The notes: a model not told the origin generated them from the letters alone. A stretch of 64,000 bases of DNA from Muribaculaceae bacterium (GCA_023667285.1 JAMPAK010000001.1:768349-832348), one strand, 5' to 3'. Shown: positions 46,874 through 56,650, numbered from the stretch's first letter. Numbers and translations: made by a program.

Positions 46874-47662
46874 TTACTTGGTTGTCTTGGGTTCCTCAGG
46901 AGCTATGCCTGCGAGCTCGGGGTCAATCATGATGCGGCCGCAATACTCACACACGATGATTTTCTTGTGCATCTTGATTTCCATCTGCCGCTGGGGCGGG
47001 ATGCGGTTGAAGCAGCCGCCACATGCGTTGCGCTGGATGTAGACAACGCCGAGGCCGTTGCGGGCGTTCTTGCGGATGCGCTTGAAGGCGTTGAGGGTTC
47101 GGGGGTCGTCGATCTTAGCCTCGAGGTCCTTGGCCTTGATGCGGAGCTGCTCCTCGTCCTTACGGGTCTCGGAGATGATCTCCTCAAGCTGCTGGCGCTT
47201 CTCGGCAAGCATGTGGTTGTGGTCTGAGAGGTTGATGGTGGCGCTGTCAATCTCGGCGCTCTTGGTCTCCATGTCGCGGGCATACTGGTTGATGCGCTTC
47301 TCAGAGAGCTGGATCTCGAGGGTCTGATATTCGATTTCCTTAGTCAGGAGGTCGAACTCGCGGTTGTTGCGGACATTGTCGAGCTGGGTCTTGTAGGTGT
47401 CGATTTTTGTCTGTGCTTCGAGAATCTTGTTGTGTTCTGTCGCCATGCGGCTGCGGAGGTCCTCGATTTCGGCTTTGAACTTATCGATACGTGTGTGGAG
47501 ACCCTCGATGTTGTCCTCAAGGTCGCGCACCTCTTCGGGGAGCTCGCCGCGGATGGTGCGGATGCGGTCTATCTCTGAGAGGATTGTCTGGAGTTCATAG
47601 AGCGAACGCAGGCGGTGTTCCACCGAGTTGGTCTGGTCGTTTTTGTTTTGCTCTTTGGCCAT
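46874..47662 (-). CDS. Coiled-coil protein with C4 zinc ribbon (CT398-like)
   Basis: A 262-residue protein. A long coiled coil (about residues 15-190) leads to a C4 zinc ribbon with CGGC then CEYCGR. The family is conserved in many bacteria with unclear function; structure suggests protein or nucleic-acid tethering. Its stop is followed at once by the slyD start. A TAACTTTG -7-like element lies on the minus strand at 47753-47746, inside the end of the upstream gene. Confidence 0.9.
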   Translation of the reverse strand: MAKEQNKNDQTNSVEHRLRSLYELQTILSEIDRIRTIRGELPEEVRDLEDNIEGLHTRIDKFKAEIEDLRSRMATEHNKILEAQTKIDTYKTQLDNVRNNREFDLLTKEIEYQTLEIQLSEKRINQYARDMETKSAEIDSATINLSDHNHMLAEKRQQLEEIISETRKDEEQLRIKAKDLEAKIDDPRTLNAFKRIRKNARNGLGVVYIQRNACGGCFNRIPPQRQMEIKMHKKIIVCEYCGRIMIDPELAGIAPEEPKTTK

Positions 47663-47686
47663 ATTGGATAATGATGTTGTAATCTT

Positions 47687-48472
47687 TCAACGGTTTTTCA
47701 CGTGATATGACACAGGTGTATGCTCACATGTGCACATACGGAGTGCAAAGTTAGGAAATTTTTTGGAGATAATGTTCGAAAAAATTGATTTAGTGCATAT
47801 TTCGCTCTCATAATGCCCGGTGTCGACCAGGATTATATCGTTTCCGCGGTCGAGGAAGTCGTGATAGCGGATGTCTGAGGTGATGTAGGCGTCGGCTCCC
47901 GCGGCTATGGCTGTGGAGATGAACTCTCCCCCAGAGCCGCTGCATATGGCCACCCTGCTCACCTCTGAGCGGCGTCCGGGTGTGAGACGCACTCCGCCTC
48001 CATAGAGGTCAAGCACTTTATCGATGAAGCATTCACGGTCAATGGGGGTGGGAAATCTACCCACCACTCCGAGCGAGGTAGAGGGGTCGAGGACAGATGT
48101 GTCCGTGAGACCCAGGCGGGACGCAAGCCATGAAGAGGGGCCGCATGGAGCCACGTCGAGCGCAGTGTGGGATGAGTAGACGGCTATCCCTGAGCGGATG
48201 GCGCGGATGACGCTGTCGGCCTGCAGGGAGCCTCCGTCGAGTATGGACCGCAGTCCCTTGAAGATAAGCGGGTGATGGCTCACGATGAGGTTGCAGCCAC
48301 TCTCGTGGGCCTCGTCGACCACAGCGGGGGTGACGTCGAGACAGAGCATGGCGCCGGTGCACTCGGCCTCTGTCCCCAGGGGGGCTATCTGCCACCCGGA
48401 GTTGTCCCACGACTCCTGGCCGGAGAGGGGGGCCACCTCCTCGATGGCGTCAGCGATGGCTTGGAGGGTCAT
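47687..48472 (-). CDS. Nif3-like dinuclear metal-centre protein
   Basis: A 261-residue Nif3/YbgI/DUF34 protein forming toroidal hexamers with two metals per subunit. Metal-site motifs are LIVSHHPLIFKG and YSSHTALDVA near the N-terminal third and VDTGHYESE near the C-terminus. A role in GTP cyclohydrolase-like chemistry or metal handling has been suggested for the family but is unsettled. The order Nif3-like, zinc ribbon is common in Bacteroidetes. Confidence 0.93.
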   Translation of the reverse strand: MTLQAIADAIEEVAPLSGQESWDNSGWQIAPLGTEAECTGAMLCLDVTPAVVDEAHESGCNLIVSHHPLIFKGLRSILDGGSLQADSVIRAIRSGIAVYSSHTALDVAPCGPSSWLASRLGLTDTSVLDPSTSLGVVGRFPTPIDRECFIDKVLDLYGGGVRLTPGRRSEVSRVAICSGSGGEFISTAIAAGADAYITSDIRYHDFLDRGNDIILVDTGHYESEICTKSIFSNIISKKFPNFALRMCTCEHTPVSYHVKNR

Positions 48473-48554
48473 ATGTTATGGCGATTTGATAAAAAATACA
48501 CCAGTCCGGCCTTGAAGGGGTAGGGGAGGCCGGACCGGTGAGTGGGGTTATGTG

Positions 48555-50309
48555 TCAATCCTTGAGATCGAGTCTGATCTGAAGTTCGTCGAGCTGCGAC
48601 TCGTCGATAGCCGAGGGGGCATCGATCATCATGTCGCGGCCGGAGTTATTCTTGGGGAAGGCGATGACGTCACGGATGGAGTCGAGACCGGCCAGGATGG
48701 AGACGAAGCGGTCAAACCCGAAGGCAAGACCGCCGTGAGGGGGCGCGCCATACTTGAAGGCGTTCATCAGGAAGCCGAACTTATACTGGGCATCCTCCTC
48801 TGAGAGGCCGAGCAGACGGAACATCTTGTCCTGGAGCTTTGCCTCGTGGATGCGGATAGAGCCGCCGCCGAGCTCGTTGCCGTTGACCACCATGTCGTAG
48901 GCGGTGGCGCGGACAGCGCCGGTGTCCGTGTCGAGCATGTCGATGTCGTCAGGGTTGGGCGAGGTGAAGGGATGGTGCATGGCATAGTAGCGCTGTGTCT
49001 CGTCGTCCCACTCGAAGAGGGGGAAGTCTACCACCCAGAGGCATGAGAACTTCTGAGGGTCTCTGAGACCGAGACGCGAGCCCATTTCGAGACGCAGTTC
49101 GTTGAGCTGCTTGCGGGTCTTCATGGTGGGACCTGCCAGAATGAGCATAAGGTCGCCGGGATTTGCGCCGGCGCGCTCGCCCCAGCCACGGAGGGCATCG
49201 TCGGTGAAGAATTTGCCAACTGACGACTTTATGGAGCCGTCCTCCTCAAACTTGACCCACATGAGCCCCTTGGCGCCCACCTGCGGACGCTTCACGAAGT
49301 CTGTCAACTGGTCAATCTGCTTGCGTGTATATGAAGCACAGCCGGGAGCCACGATGGCGCCGACATACTCGGCCTCGTCCATGACTGAGAATCCGCTTCC
49401 TTCGGTGAGGTCCTTGAGCTCGACAAAGGTCATGCCGAAACGTGTGTCGGGCTTGTCGGAGCCATAGAGCCTCATGGCGTCGGCCCACGTCATGCGCGGG
49501 AATGGCTCGGTGAAGTCTATATCTTTGACATACTTGAAAATATGCTTCACAAGTCCCTCAAACATCTGCAACACATCCTCCTGGGTGACAAACGACATCT
49601 CGCAGTCAATCTGTGTGAACTCCGGCTGGCGGTCGGCGCGCAGGTCCTCGTCGCGGAAGCATTTGACAATCTGGAAGTAGCGGTCAAATCCGCTCACCAT
49701 GAGAAGCTGCTTGAAGGTCTGGGGCGACTGTGGGAGGGCATAGAACTGCCCGGGATTCATGCGCGAAGGCACCACGAAGTCGCGCGCACCCTCGGGAGTA
49801 GACTTGATCAACACAGGTGTCTCCACCTCGAGGAAACCCTTGGAGTCGAGATAGCGGCGTATCTCAAAGGCCATCTTGTGGCGCAGCTCAAGGTTGGAGC
49901 GCACACATGAACGGCGCAGGTCGAGGTAGCGGTATTTCATGCGGAGGTCATCACCGCCATCGGTGTTGTCCTCGATGGTGAATGGCGGCACGTCGCTGGT
50001 GTTAAGCACCTTGAGGTCCTTGGCAATAATCTCGATGTCGCCGGTGGGGATATGGGCGTTTTTGCTTGTGCGCTCGGCCACCTTGCCTGAGATCTGGACC
50101 ACGTATTCGCGTCCGAGTTTGTTGGCGGCCTCACAGAGGGCTGCGTCAGTATCCATGTCGAAGACGGCCTGGGTGATGCCATAGCGGTCGCGGATATCAA
50201 CAAAAGTCATGCCCCCCATCTTGCGGGTGCGCTGCACCCACCCGGCGAGGGTCACGTCGCGGCCGGCGTCTGAGAGGCGCAGTTCGCCGCAAGTATTTGT
50301 CCTATACAT
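48555..50309 (-). CDS. aspS: Aspartyl-tRNA synthetase
   Basis: Class II synthetase of 584 residues. It has an N-terminal OB-fold anticodon domain ([22 protein letters not shown]), motif 2 ([18 protein letters not shown]), the bacterial GAD insertion, and motif 3 ([15 protein letters not shown]). The Bacterial-type length suggests an Asp-specific (discriminating) enzyme, though this is not certain. Promoter at 50342-50372. Confidence 0.97.
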   Translation of the reverse strand: MYRTNTCGELRLSDAGRDVTLAGWVQRTRKMGGMTFVDIRDRYGITQAVFDMDTDAALCEAANKLGREYVVQISGKVAERTSKNAHIPTGDIEIIAKDLKVLNTSDVPPFTIEDNTDGGDDLRMKYRYLDLRRSCVRSNLELRHKMAFEIRRYLDSKGFLEVETPVLIKSTPEGARDFVVPSRMNPGQFYALPQSPQTFKQLLMVSGFDRYFQIVKCFRDEDLRADRQPEFTQIDCEMSFVTQEDVLQMFEGLVKHIFKYVKDIDFTEPFPRMTWADAMRLYGSDKPDTRFGMTFVELKDLTEGSGFSVMDEAEYVGAIVAPGCASYTRKQIDQLTDFVKRPQVGAKGLMWVKFEEDGSIKSSVGKFFTDDALRGWGERAGANPGDLMLILAGPTMKTRKQLNELRLEMGSRLGLRDPQKFSCLWVVDFPLFEWDDETQRYYAMHHPFTSPNPDDIDMLDTDTGAVRATAYDMVVNGNELGGGSIRIHEAKLQDKMFRLLGLSEEDAQYKFGFLMNAFKYGAPPHGGLAFGFDRFVSILAGLDSIRDVIAFPKNNSGRDMMIDAPSAIDESQLDELQIRLDLKD

Positions 50310-50341
50310 ATATTATTGATAATGTGATTTTGTCTTTTGCG

Positions 50342-50372
50342 CAAAATTACGCAAAAATCCCCACCCCACAAA
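50342..50372 (-). promoter_or_regulatory. Promoter of aspS
   Basis: On the minus strand, TTTG (50372-50369), 19 bp, then TAATTTTG (50349-50342), a full consensus match ending 32 bp before the aspS ATG. The gap 50310-50681 between aspS and recA also contains a hairpin (50382-50410) and the recA promoter region, but no gene I can support. Confidence 0.8.
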
Positions 50373-50539
50373 AAAACCAAACGAGAAGATGATATCACAT
50401 CGTCTTCTCGCTTAGATAATAAACCAATCATTATCACATTTCTTGCAATGGAAAAAGTAATTTTTCTATATCTTTTCAACGCACGGATGGACGAATGGTT
50501 CACAGGGTTTGAAAAAAAATCACATAAAAACTGTATTTT

Positions 50540-50647
50540 TTTGCTCATGAGGCGTGAATTTGCTATTTTTACGGTGAAATAAGCCTTTGCTTAACATATT
50601 TTATGCCACTTGGGTGATGATGATGCCCATCAATGGCACTAAATTTG
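50540..50647 (+). promoter_or_regulatory. recA promoter region, two candidates
   Basis: TAAATTTG (50640-50647) matches the -7 consensus 34 bp before the recA ATG but lacks a good -33. An upstream pair TTTG (50540-50543), 20 bp, TATTTTTA (50564-50571) has the right spacing with one -7 mismatch. I cannot choose between them and saw no recognisable SOS box. Confidence 0.45.
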
Positions 50648-50681
50648 CATCATAGAAAGATAATAAAACTCATAATCATAA

Positions 50682-51869
50682 ATGGCAAAGAAAGAAACAA
50701 CCAAGGCACCCGTCGGGACGACTGACCCGGCGAAGGCCAAACTCAACGCCCTGGCCCAGGCCATGGGGAATATTGAGAAGAACTTCGGGCGCGGAGCCAT
50801 AATGAAACTCGGCGACGAAAAGATCGAGGATGTGGATGTGATTCCCTCAGGCTCCATCGGTCTAGACTATGCCCTGGGTGTGGGTGGCTACCCGCGCGGC
50901 CGAATCATCGAAATCTATGGCCCGGAGTCGTCAGGAAAGACAACCCTCGCCATCCATGCCATAGCCGAGGCTCAGAAGGCCGGCGGCATTGCCGCTATCA
51001 TCGACGCCGAGCATGCCTTCGACCGCTTCTATGCAGAGCAGCTCGGGGTGGACGTCAACAACCTCCTCATGGCCCAGCCTGACAACGGTGAGCAGGCCCT
51101 GGAGATTGCCGAGGCTCTCATCAGGTCGAGCGCCATCGACATCCTCGTGGTCGACTCAGTGGCCGCTCTGACACCAAAGAGCGAGATTGACGGCGACATG
51201 GGTGACAAGAATGTGGGTGTGCAGGCACGCCTCATGAGCCAGGCCATGCGCAAGCTCACCGGCACTATAGCCCGCACCAACACCTGCTGCATCTTCATCA
51301 ATCAGCTTCGCGAGAAGATAGGTGTGATGTTCGGCCCCTCGGAGACAACAACCGGCGGCAATGCTCTGAAGTTCTATGCATCCGTCCGCATAGACATCCG
51401 CCCCTCCACAGCCATCAAGGATGGCGACGAGGTGCTTGGCAAACTAACCAAGGTTAAGGTTGTCAAGAACAAGGTGGCGCCACCCTTCAAGCGCGCTGAG
51501 TTTGACATTATGTTTGGCGAGGGCATCTCGCGCAGCGGTGAGATCATCGACCTGGGGGTCAACCTCGGCATCATCAAGAAGTCTGGCTCGTGGTTCTCTT
51601 ATAATGACTCCAAGATAGCCCAGGGACGCGACGCCGCCAAACGTGTCATGCAGGACAATCCCGAACTGGCCGATGAAATCGCGGCCAAGATCATGGAGGC
51701 TCTCCGTGCAGGCTCGGCCACAGGAAAGAAGAGCGCAGCTCCAGCCGTCAAGCCTGCCCCCAAGGACAAGGCTGACAACATCGACGCTGACATCGCCGCC
51801 ATCCCTGACGACCTCGACGACGGGACACTCCCCCTCCCTGACGATTTCTCCATCGAGGAAGATATCTAA
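50682..51869 (+). CDS. recA: Recombinase RecA
   Basis: ATP-dependent strand-exchange protein and SOS co-protease. The 395 residues contain Walker [10 protein letters not shown], the Walker B region [11 protein letters not shown]1 and L2 loops ([14 protein letters not shown] and onward) and the C-terminal domain. The tail beyond about residue 340 is an added Ala/Lys/Pro stretch ending in a strongly acidic [14 protein letters not shown] segment, longer than the usual 345-residue form. Confidence 0.98.
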   Translation: MAKKETTKAPVGTTDPAKAKLNALAQAMGNIEKNFGRGAIMKLGDEKIEDVDVIPSGSIGLDYALGVGGYPRGRIIEIYGPESSGKTTLAIHAIAEAQKAGGIAAIIDAEHAFDRFYAEQLGVDVNNLLMAQPDNGEQALEIAEALIRSSAIDILVVDSVAALTPKSEIDGDMGDKNVGVQARLMSQAMRKLTGTIARTNTCCIFINQLREKIGVMFGPSETTTGGNALKFYASVRIDIRPSTAIKDGDEVLGKLTKVKVVKNKVAPPFKRAEFDIMFGEGISRSGEIIDLGVNLGIIKKSGSWFSYNDSKIAQGRDAAKRVMQDNPELADEIAAKIMEALRAGSATGKKSAAPAVKPAPKDKADNIDADIAAIPDDLDDGTLPLPDDFSIEEDI

Positions 51870-51886
51870 GGAACTATACTCTGAAA

Positions 51887-51919
51887 CAACAGGCTCCCCG
51901 CGACACGGAGAGCCTGTTG
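51887..51919. terminator. Terminator between convergent recA and the secreted-protein operon
   Basis: A 14-bp stem CAACAGGCTCCCCG / CGGAGAGCCTGTTG with one mismatch and a 5-base loop. T-tracts are weak on both sides, but placement between two gene ends supports the call. Confidence 0.7.
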
Positions 51920-51944
51920 CTCTATATATGAGTTTGAGAATGGA

Positions 51945-52643
51945 TTATCTCACATGGATCTTTCCGGTGGTGCGTGCTCCGGCAGAAGTGGTGACAGTGT
52001 AGATATATATACCGGGGCGGAGCGAATGGGTGTTGACCGTCCCACGTCCCTCAGCCTTCACGGCGAGCACCTGTGTTCCTGTGATGGAGTAAAGGCTGAT
52101 ATTGGCCGGGGCATTGAGGTTATACTCTATTCCGGCGGGCGAGGCCCACACTTCCTTATCCTTGGCAATCTCACGGATGCCTGAGGAATTGGGTCCCATA
52201 ACGAGAGTGAACGAGGCTGTGGTGCCATAGGAGGTGTCCTCTGCGTCAAACTTCACAGTGATGGTGGGTACATCTCCCTGCATCTCGGGATTCTCGAAGT
52301 GGAACTCGAGGTCGAGTTTCTCGCGGGTGTTAATGGTGACATTGTTCTTTGTCACAGAGGTCCCGGCCTCACATTTGCTCCCGGCACACATCTGTATCAC
52401 CTGACCTGAGGTGCAGGCGGCTGTCACCTTGACGGTCTTGGTCACGAGGTCGGACCAGAGATAGAGGGGTGGGGCAATCTTTACTGATTTCCATCCGTCG
52501 CCCAGATCCTTGACCTCAGTGTCCGTGTAGGCTACTGTCGAACCGTTGGCTATCGGGGAGTCACCCATATAGAATGTCAGCTCGCGCGCCGACATGGTGC
52601 CGACAGCGAGCATGGCAAGCAGGAAAGCGTAGATTTTCTTCAT
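51945..52643 (-). CDS. Secreted protein with type IX CTD-like C-terminus
   Basis: Starting at the ATG at 52643 (an ATG two codons earlier is possible), it opens with the signal peptide MKKIYAFLLAMLAVGTMSA. A beta-rich domain of about 130 residues carries three cysteines. The C-terminal 75 residues match the type A sorting pattern: NISLYSITGTQVLAV, then LRPGIYIYTV, ending K-I-H-V-R. It follows the Omp28-like gene by 11 bp. Function unknown; surface delivery is inferred from the C-terminus. Confidence 0.8.
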   Translation of the reverse strand: MKKIYAFLLAMLAVGTMSARELTFYMGDSPIANGSTVAYTDTEVKDLGDGWKSVKIAPPLYLWSDLVTKTVKVTAACTSGQVIQMCAGSKCEAGTSVTKNNVTINTREKLDLEFHFENPEMQGDVPTITVKFDAEDTSYGTTASFTLVMGPNSSGIREIAKDKEVWASPAGIEYNLNAPANISLYSITGTQVLAVKAEGRGTVNTHSLRPGIYIYTVTTSAGARTTGKIHVR

Positions 52644-52660
52644 AAGCATATCTTTTTTTA

Positions 52661-53446
52661 TTATTTTACATTTGTTCTGGCGGCCTGGACCACACCTGAG
52701 GCAGTCTCGAGGAAAGCCACGATGGAGAGGTTGGCGGTGTTCCAGGTCTCACGCTCGTTTGTGCGCACCTCCTGAGCGAAGGTCAGTGTCTCGTGGATAT
52801 GGGCGGAGAGTTTCACCCCCTGTCCCTCTATACCGTTAACAGCACAGCGGTAGACATTGTTGTGGACATAATCAGGAATTTCGGCTCCACGCTCGTTCAA
52901 TTGCTTTGCCACAATGCTGCTCTCCAGCACCCAGACGTGGAGCGTGGCCTCGAGGTCGGCCTCGGGCTTGATGGTGGCGGTAATGCTGATGGAGCCGTCG
53001 GCGCATGTGGCATCGAGGTCTATGTCCACATTGGTGGGGAGGGCCAGCTGCTCACGCACGGCTGTGGCCCAGGCGTCCCTCTCGAGAGCGGGACCCACAC
53101 GGTTTATCACGCCCATGGGAAATCCGGTGATGCCCCAGCGGTCACAGAGGGTGTTGCCCTCGGGCTGCATCAGCCCTACGACCCGCTGGCGGTTCTCTAC
53201 GGCAATCCCGAAGTATCCGGCATGGATGCTGACAGGGATAAGATTGTCGGGATATTGCTGCTCAAGGAGCTCGAGGGTCTCATGGGCAGCAGGACAGTTC
53301 ACACAGTTCTGCCCGGTGAAGTCTTCGATGATGATGGCTCTTGCAGGGGTCACACCTTCGACTGCCACAAATCGCTCATCGGAGTCGATATCGTTGCATG
53401 CACTCAGGGTTATGACGGCAAGGAGAGAGAAGAGGAGGTATTTCAT
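52661..53446 (-). CDS. Omp28-related lipoprotein with thioredoxin-like fold
   Basis: A 261-residue lipoprotein with lipobox L-S-A-C (Cys17). The mature part has a thioredoxin-like start, IIIEDFTGQNCVNCPAAHE, with C-V-N-C (Cys48, Cys51), as in the Omp28 family of Bacteroidetes, and a C-terminal Ig-like half. It may carry out thiol chemistry at the cell surface or in the periplasm. It sits between the DUF6029-like barrel and the CTD protein. Confidence 0.88.
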   Translation of the reverse strand: MKYLLFSLLAVITLSACNDIDSDERFVAVEGVTPARAIIIEDFTGQNCVNCPAAHETLELLEQQYPDNLIPVSIHAGYFGIAVENRQRVVGLMQPEGNTLCDRWGITGFPMGVINRVGPALERDAWATAVREQLALPTNVDIDLDATCADGSISITATIKPEADLEATLHVWVLESSIVAKQLNERGAEIPDYVHNNVYRCAVNGIEGQGVKLSAHIHETLTFAQEVRTNERETWNTANLSIVAFLETASGVVQAARTNVK

Positions 53447-53486
53447 CTGTCTGTTGTGATTTCTGATTGGAGAGAGATTGGTGTAT

Positions 53487-55181
53487 TTAGAAGTTGTAAC
53501 TGTATGCTATCTGGAAGCCTTTGGTGGCCTGGACGTAGCGGCAGACACCGCCTGAGCAGTTGAATCCGGCGCGTGTGCGTCCATATGAGACCTGCAGACG
53601 GTTAGCACGATAGTTTCCGGCCAGACCAGCCATGTAGTAGTGTGTGCCGGTCTCACCGCAGTTCCATGTATCAGACACGCTGACCATGAGATAAGGTGCC
53701 ACAGAGAGTTCCAGAAGCCCGTAGGCCCAGTCCTTCTGATCCTGGTGTGTGTGGAGATACTGAAGCTCATTGCGGAGAGTGAATCGGTTGTCAATCTTCC
53801 ATTTCGTGTCGAGCACGAATATGTTTGACCTCACCTTGCCCCCCTTTCCCTCAATGATGGTGCGGTTGCTCATCTGGTTCATGTATAGGAATGTGAATGT
53901 GAGCGGACGGGAGACACGCTTGTCTATCGTGACATTGAAGTCGTGATAGAAATTCTCTCCCATCCCGAACACAGAAGGATGGAAACCGTCAGTGCCGCTT
54001 ATGGAGTTGACCGAGCCGAGATACTTGCCCGTATGGTCGAGGCCACGGATATAACTGCCGTTGAGTTTCACCTTGGTGCCATACTTTCCGCCCAGAAGGG
54101 TGTGGCGCTTGAAAGTGTAGGCCACAGAGCCCTGGAAAGCCCACTCGCCCGGGGCCGCCTGGGTGGCATAGGGGTAGAGAGCCGGGAGGGTATAGGTGTG
54201 CTGATAGGAGAAGGCCGGCATATTGTTGAGGAAGGCTGAGGAGCCTGACATCATGCGCTGCGAGCGATAGGCCATGTTCTCCGAGCGCTTGGCCTGGAGC
54301 AGGACGCTCAGCCCCTTGCGCGAGTATGTGGCCGAGAGCATGGCTGCAGTTCCCTTGCCATAGGTATAGTCATTGTCAAACGAAGGGTCCTGTCCCTTCC
54401 ATGCAAACTCTCCAAGTACAGAGAAGTCACCCTTCTGCACCTGGGTTCTGAGGTCCCATGCGCTCACCGAGCGCGGGACATTCAGGCGGAAGTCCGTGCC
54501 GGGCTTCATGATGGTCTGCATATCCTCATGCTTCAACACATAGCTGGCACCCACCATCCAGCCAATTCCATTGGAGCGGAGGGCCGATGAGAGCTCATCA
54601 ATGTTTATCTCTGCATCGGCGCCATATACGCGCGATGACTTTTTCCAGTCCCAGTAGCGCCGCTGCACACCTCCGAGAGCCGTGATCCTCACGCCGCTGA
54701 CGGGGGAATATTTGAGTCGTCCGCCACGGATGGAATTATCTATGCCTAGAGAACGTTCCTGATAGGTCCGCAGGATGAATCCACTGCCAAACTGCTCATA
54801 GAAGTCCCCCGCAGTAAGCTCAAACCCCTTATAGCGTCCCTTGGCATAGATATTAGGCACACCCCATCCCTTGAAGTCCGGCTCATAGCCGGGAAGGGGC
54901 CAGCGCATGAACTCGACTCTCACACCGGCGTCGACATAGCGGCTGATCATGTTGAGGTCAGCATAAGAGTTGAAAAGGATTGTGCGGTCATACTCTTTGC
55001 TGTTCATCTCCTCCGGACTCATTATATCGGCGTCCTTCTCAGGGAATAAGCCGTCAAACTGGACAGACCCATGGAAGGCCACACCATTATCGCCCCCGAC
55101 CGTAAAGGCCGTAGCAGGCGCTGCCACAGACAGAGCGGCGGCCGCGAGGATATGTGTGAAATTCATGCGGAGTTTCATCAT
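53487..55181 (-). CDS. Outer-membrane beta-barrel protein, DUF6029-like
   Basis: A 564-residue exported protein with a signal peptide (about residues 1-25) and alternating amphipathic strands to a terminal FQIAYSYNF, ending on an aromatic residue as outer-membrane barrels do. The N-terminal RVEFMRWPLPGYEP and FEQFGSGF-like stretch (FYEQFGSGFILR) recalls DUF6029. Start overlaps the thioredoxin stop as ATGA. Role unknown; coupling to two thiol proteins suggests an envelope assembly partnership. Confidence 0.82.
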   Translation of the reverse strand: MMKLRMNFTHILAAAALSVAAPATAFTVGGDNGVAFHGSVQFDGLFPEKDADIMSPEEMNSKEYDRTILFNSYADLNMISRYVDAGVRVEFMRWPLPGYEPDFKGWGVPNIYAKGRYKGFELTAGDFYEQFGSGFILRTYQERSLGIDNSIRGGRLKYSPVSGVRITALGGVQRRYWDWKKSSRVYGADAEINIDELSSALRSNGIGWMVGASYVLKHEDMQTIMKPGTDFRLNVPRSVSAWDLRTQVQKGDFSVLGEFAWKGQDPSFDNDYTYGKGTAAMLSATYSRKGLSVLLQAKRSENMAYRSQRMMSGSSAFLNNMPAFSYQHTYTLPALYPYATQAAPGEWAFQGSVAYTFKRHTLLGGKYGTKVKLNGSYIRGLDHTGKYLGSVNSISGTDGFHPSVFGMGENFYHDFNVTIDKRVSRPLTFTFLYMNQMSNRTIIEGKGGKVRSNIFVLDTKWKIDNRFTLRNELQYLHTHQDQKDWAYGLLELSVAPYLMVSVSDTWNCGETGTHYYMAGLAGNYRANRLQVSYGRTRAGFNCSGGVCRYVQATKGFQIAYSYNF

Positions 55182-55678
55182 TCAGCGGAGATGAGTGAGC
55201 GTATTTTCTTGATCACTTCAGTCTCTGAGCCGTCCGTATATCCGGAGTGGGAATAGACTATCTCCCCCTTGCCATCTATGATGAGCATATGAGGGATGAG
55301 CTGTATGCCCAGAGCATTCTTGAACTCAGAGTTGGGGTCGAGCAACACCTCATAGTCCCACCCTTCTGCGTCAACAAGAGGTTTCACCTTCGAGACATTC
55401 TGTGCCTCATCGATGGAGACGATATACATTTTCATACCTGTCTCATCCTGCCAGTCGGGATAGACCTCGGCAATTGCCGCGAGCTCACGCTTGCAGGGCT
55501 TGCACCATGTGGCGAAGAAACTGATGGCAAACGGCTTCCCGTCGTTCGATAATGTGGCTGTGTCTACAGTCTTGCCGCTGAGGTCCTTGACCTGGACTGA
55601 TGGAAGTTGTGCCGATGACTCCAGGGCGGCTGTGAGACATAGTGTCAGTGAGAATATAAGGCTAAAAACTGCTCGCAT
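55178..55678 (-). CDS. TlpA-like periplasmic thioredoxin
   Basis: A 166-residue exported thiol-disulphide protein. The signal peptide is about residues 1-23, the active site is WCKPC (58-62), and the cis-Pro stretch is QLIPHMLIIDG. It is first in the operon with the DUF6029-like barrel, Omp28-like lipoprotein and CTD protein. A reductase acting on these or on cytochromes is plausible. Confidence 0.9.
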   Translation of the reverse strand: MRAVFSLIFSLTLCLTAALESSAQLPSVQVKDLSGKTVDTATLSNDGKPFAISFFATWCKPCKRELAAIAEVYPDWQDETGMKMYIVSIDEAQNVSKVKPLVDAEGWDYEVLLDPNSEFKNALGIQLIPHMLIIDGKGEIVYSHSGYTDGSETEVIKKIRSLISAE

Positions 55679-55702
55679 ATCAAAATTTACTTTTTAAGTA
55701 TG

Positions 55703-55734
55703 CAAAAGTAACTAAAACTCATGGATTGTGCAAG
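55703..55734 (-). promoter_or_regulatory. Promoter of the tlpA-like envelope operon
   Basis: On the minus strand, CTTG (55734-55731), 20 bp, TACTTTTG (55710-55703). The -7 ends 24 bp before the ATG. Confidence 0.68.
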
Positions 55735-55865
55735 TTCCACATTAAGATTTTAACCGACACATGTTCTCATAGACAAACCTGGAGGCTTAGATAAACTTAT
55801 TCTTAACTGTTTTAGGTCATATTTTTACAATTCAATTACAAATTTCGGACATTTTGGAGACAAAT

Positions 55866-55896
55866 TTTGCAGGAATCTTGTTTTTTATTATTTTTG
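55866..55896 (+). promoter_or_regulatory. Promoter of the OmpR-type regulator
   Basis: TTTG (55866-55869), 19 bp, TATTTTTG (55889-55896), a full consensus match 25 bp upstream of the GTG start at 55922. Confidence 0.78.
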
Positions 55897-55921
55897 CAAC
55901 GTTACAAGACCATAGAACACA

Positions 55922-56629
55922 GTGACTACTGCAAATCCATCACAGAAAATCCTTATTGTCTCCGGAGACAATACCATCAACGCCATGCTTTTCGACAATC
56001 TACGTGCCGAAGGATATGACGTCAAGGTCGTCTCCGCTGCTGAGGAGGCACTCATGCTCCAGGTCGACTCTTACCAGCTGGTCATCTCTGAGGTTGAACT
56101 TCCGGGTGAGATTGACGGATATGAGCTATTGGAGCGCCTCAAGGAGGACCGACTCACCGCAGGGGTCCCGCTGATGTTCTGCTCATGCCGCGACAGTGAG
56201 AACGATGTGATAAAAGGCCTCAACCTGGGTGCCGACGACTATATCATACGTCCTTTCTCCCTCAGGGAGATGATGGCGAGAGTGCGTTCAGTGCTTCGCC
56301 GCCACCGCAACATGGGACCCGCCTCTAACAGCCGCATCATAGAGTATCGAACACTTATACTTAACATCGACTCGCGCGGACTTATCATCGACGGAGAGGC
56401 CGTCTCTCTCTCTCCCACCGAATTCTCCATTCTAACCCTGCTGCTCAGGTCGCGCAACAAACTCTTCAAGCGCGAGGAAATATTCTCACATGCATGGCCA
56501 GGCGAGCAGCTTGAGAATCCCAGACTTGTCGATGTCAACATCTCCCGCCTGCGCAAGAAACTTTCTGGCTATGCCAAGAATCTTGTCAACAAATCAGGAC
56601 TGGGCTACGGGTTTGTCGACAAGGTCTGA
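55922..56629 (+). CDS. OmpR-family response regulator with atypical receiver
   Basis: A 235-residue protein starting at a GTG. The receiver (about 9-125) ends in the alpha5 region, followed by a winged-helix DNA-binding domain (LSPTEFSILTLLLRSRNKLF, then DVNISRLRKKL and GLGYGFV). Key receiver positions deviate. The phosphoacceptor Asp is Glu57 (LVISEVELPG), the Lys is Arg110 (IIRPFS), the Thr/Ser position reads C-S, and only one of the usual acidic residues near the N-terminus remains (VSGDN). This suggests a phosphorylation-independent regulator. No histidine kinase is adjacent. rnhB follows by 21 bp. Confidence 0.9.
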   Translation: MTTANPSQKILIVSGDNTINAMLFDNLRAEGYDVKVVSAAEEALMLQVDSYQLVISEVELPGEIDGYELLERLKEDRLTAGVPLMFCSCRDSENDVIKGLNLGADDYIIRPFSLREMMARVRSVLRRHRNMGPASNSRIIEYRTLILNIDSRGLIIDGEAVSLSPTEFSILTLLLRSRNKLFKREEIFSHAWPGEQLENPRLVDVNISRLRKKLSGYAKNLVNKSGLGYGFVDKV

Positions 56630-56650
56630 ACTTCCCCACACTTTCTACAG

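Noticed and set aside
50382-50410. Hairpin CGAGAAGATGAT / ATCGTCTTCTCG between aspS and recA as a terminator
   Set aside because: No gene ends there: aspS and recA diverge from this gap. It might be an operator or a remnant, so I did not call it.
50337-50582. 81-codon plus-strand frame upstream of recA
   Set aside because: It overlaps the aspS promoter and hairpin, has AT-driven composition and no conserved features.
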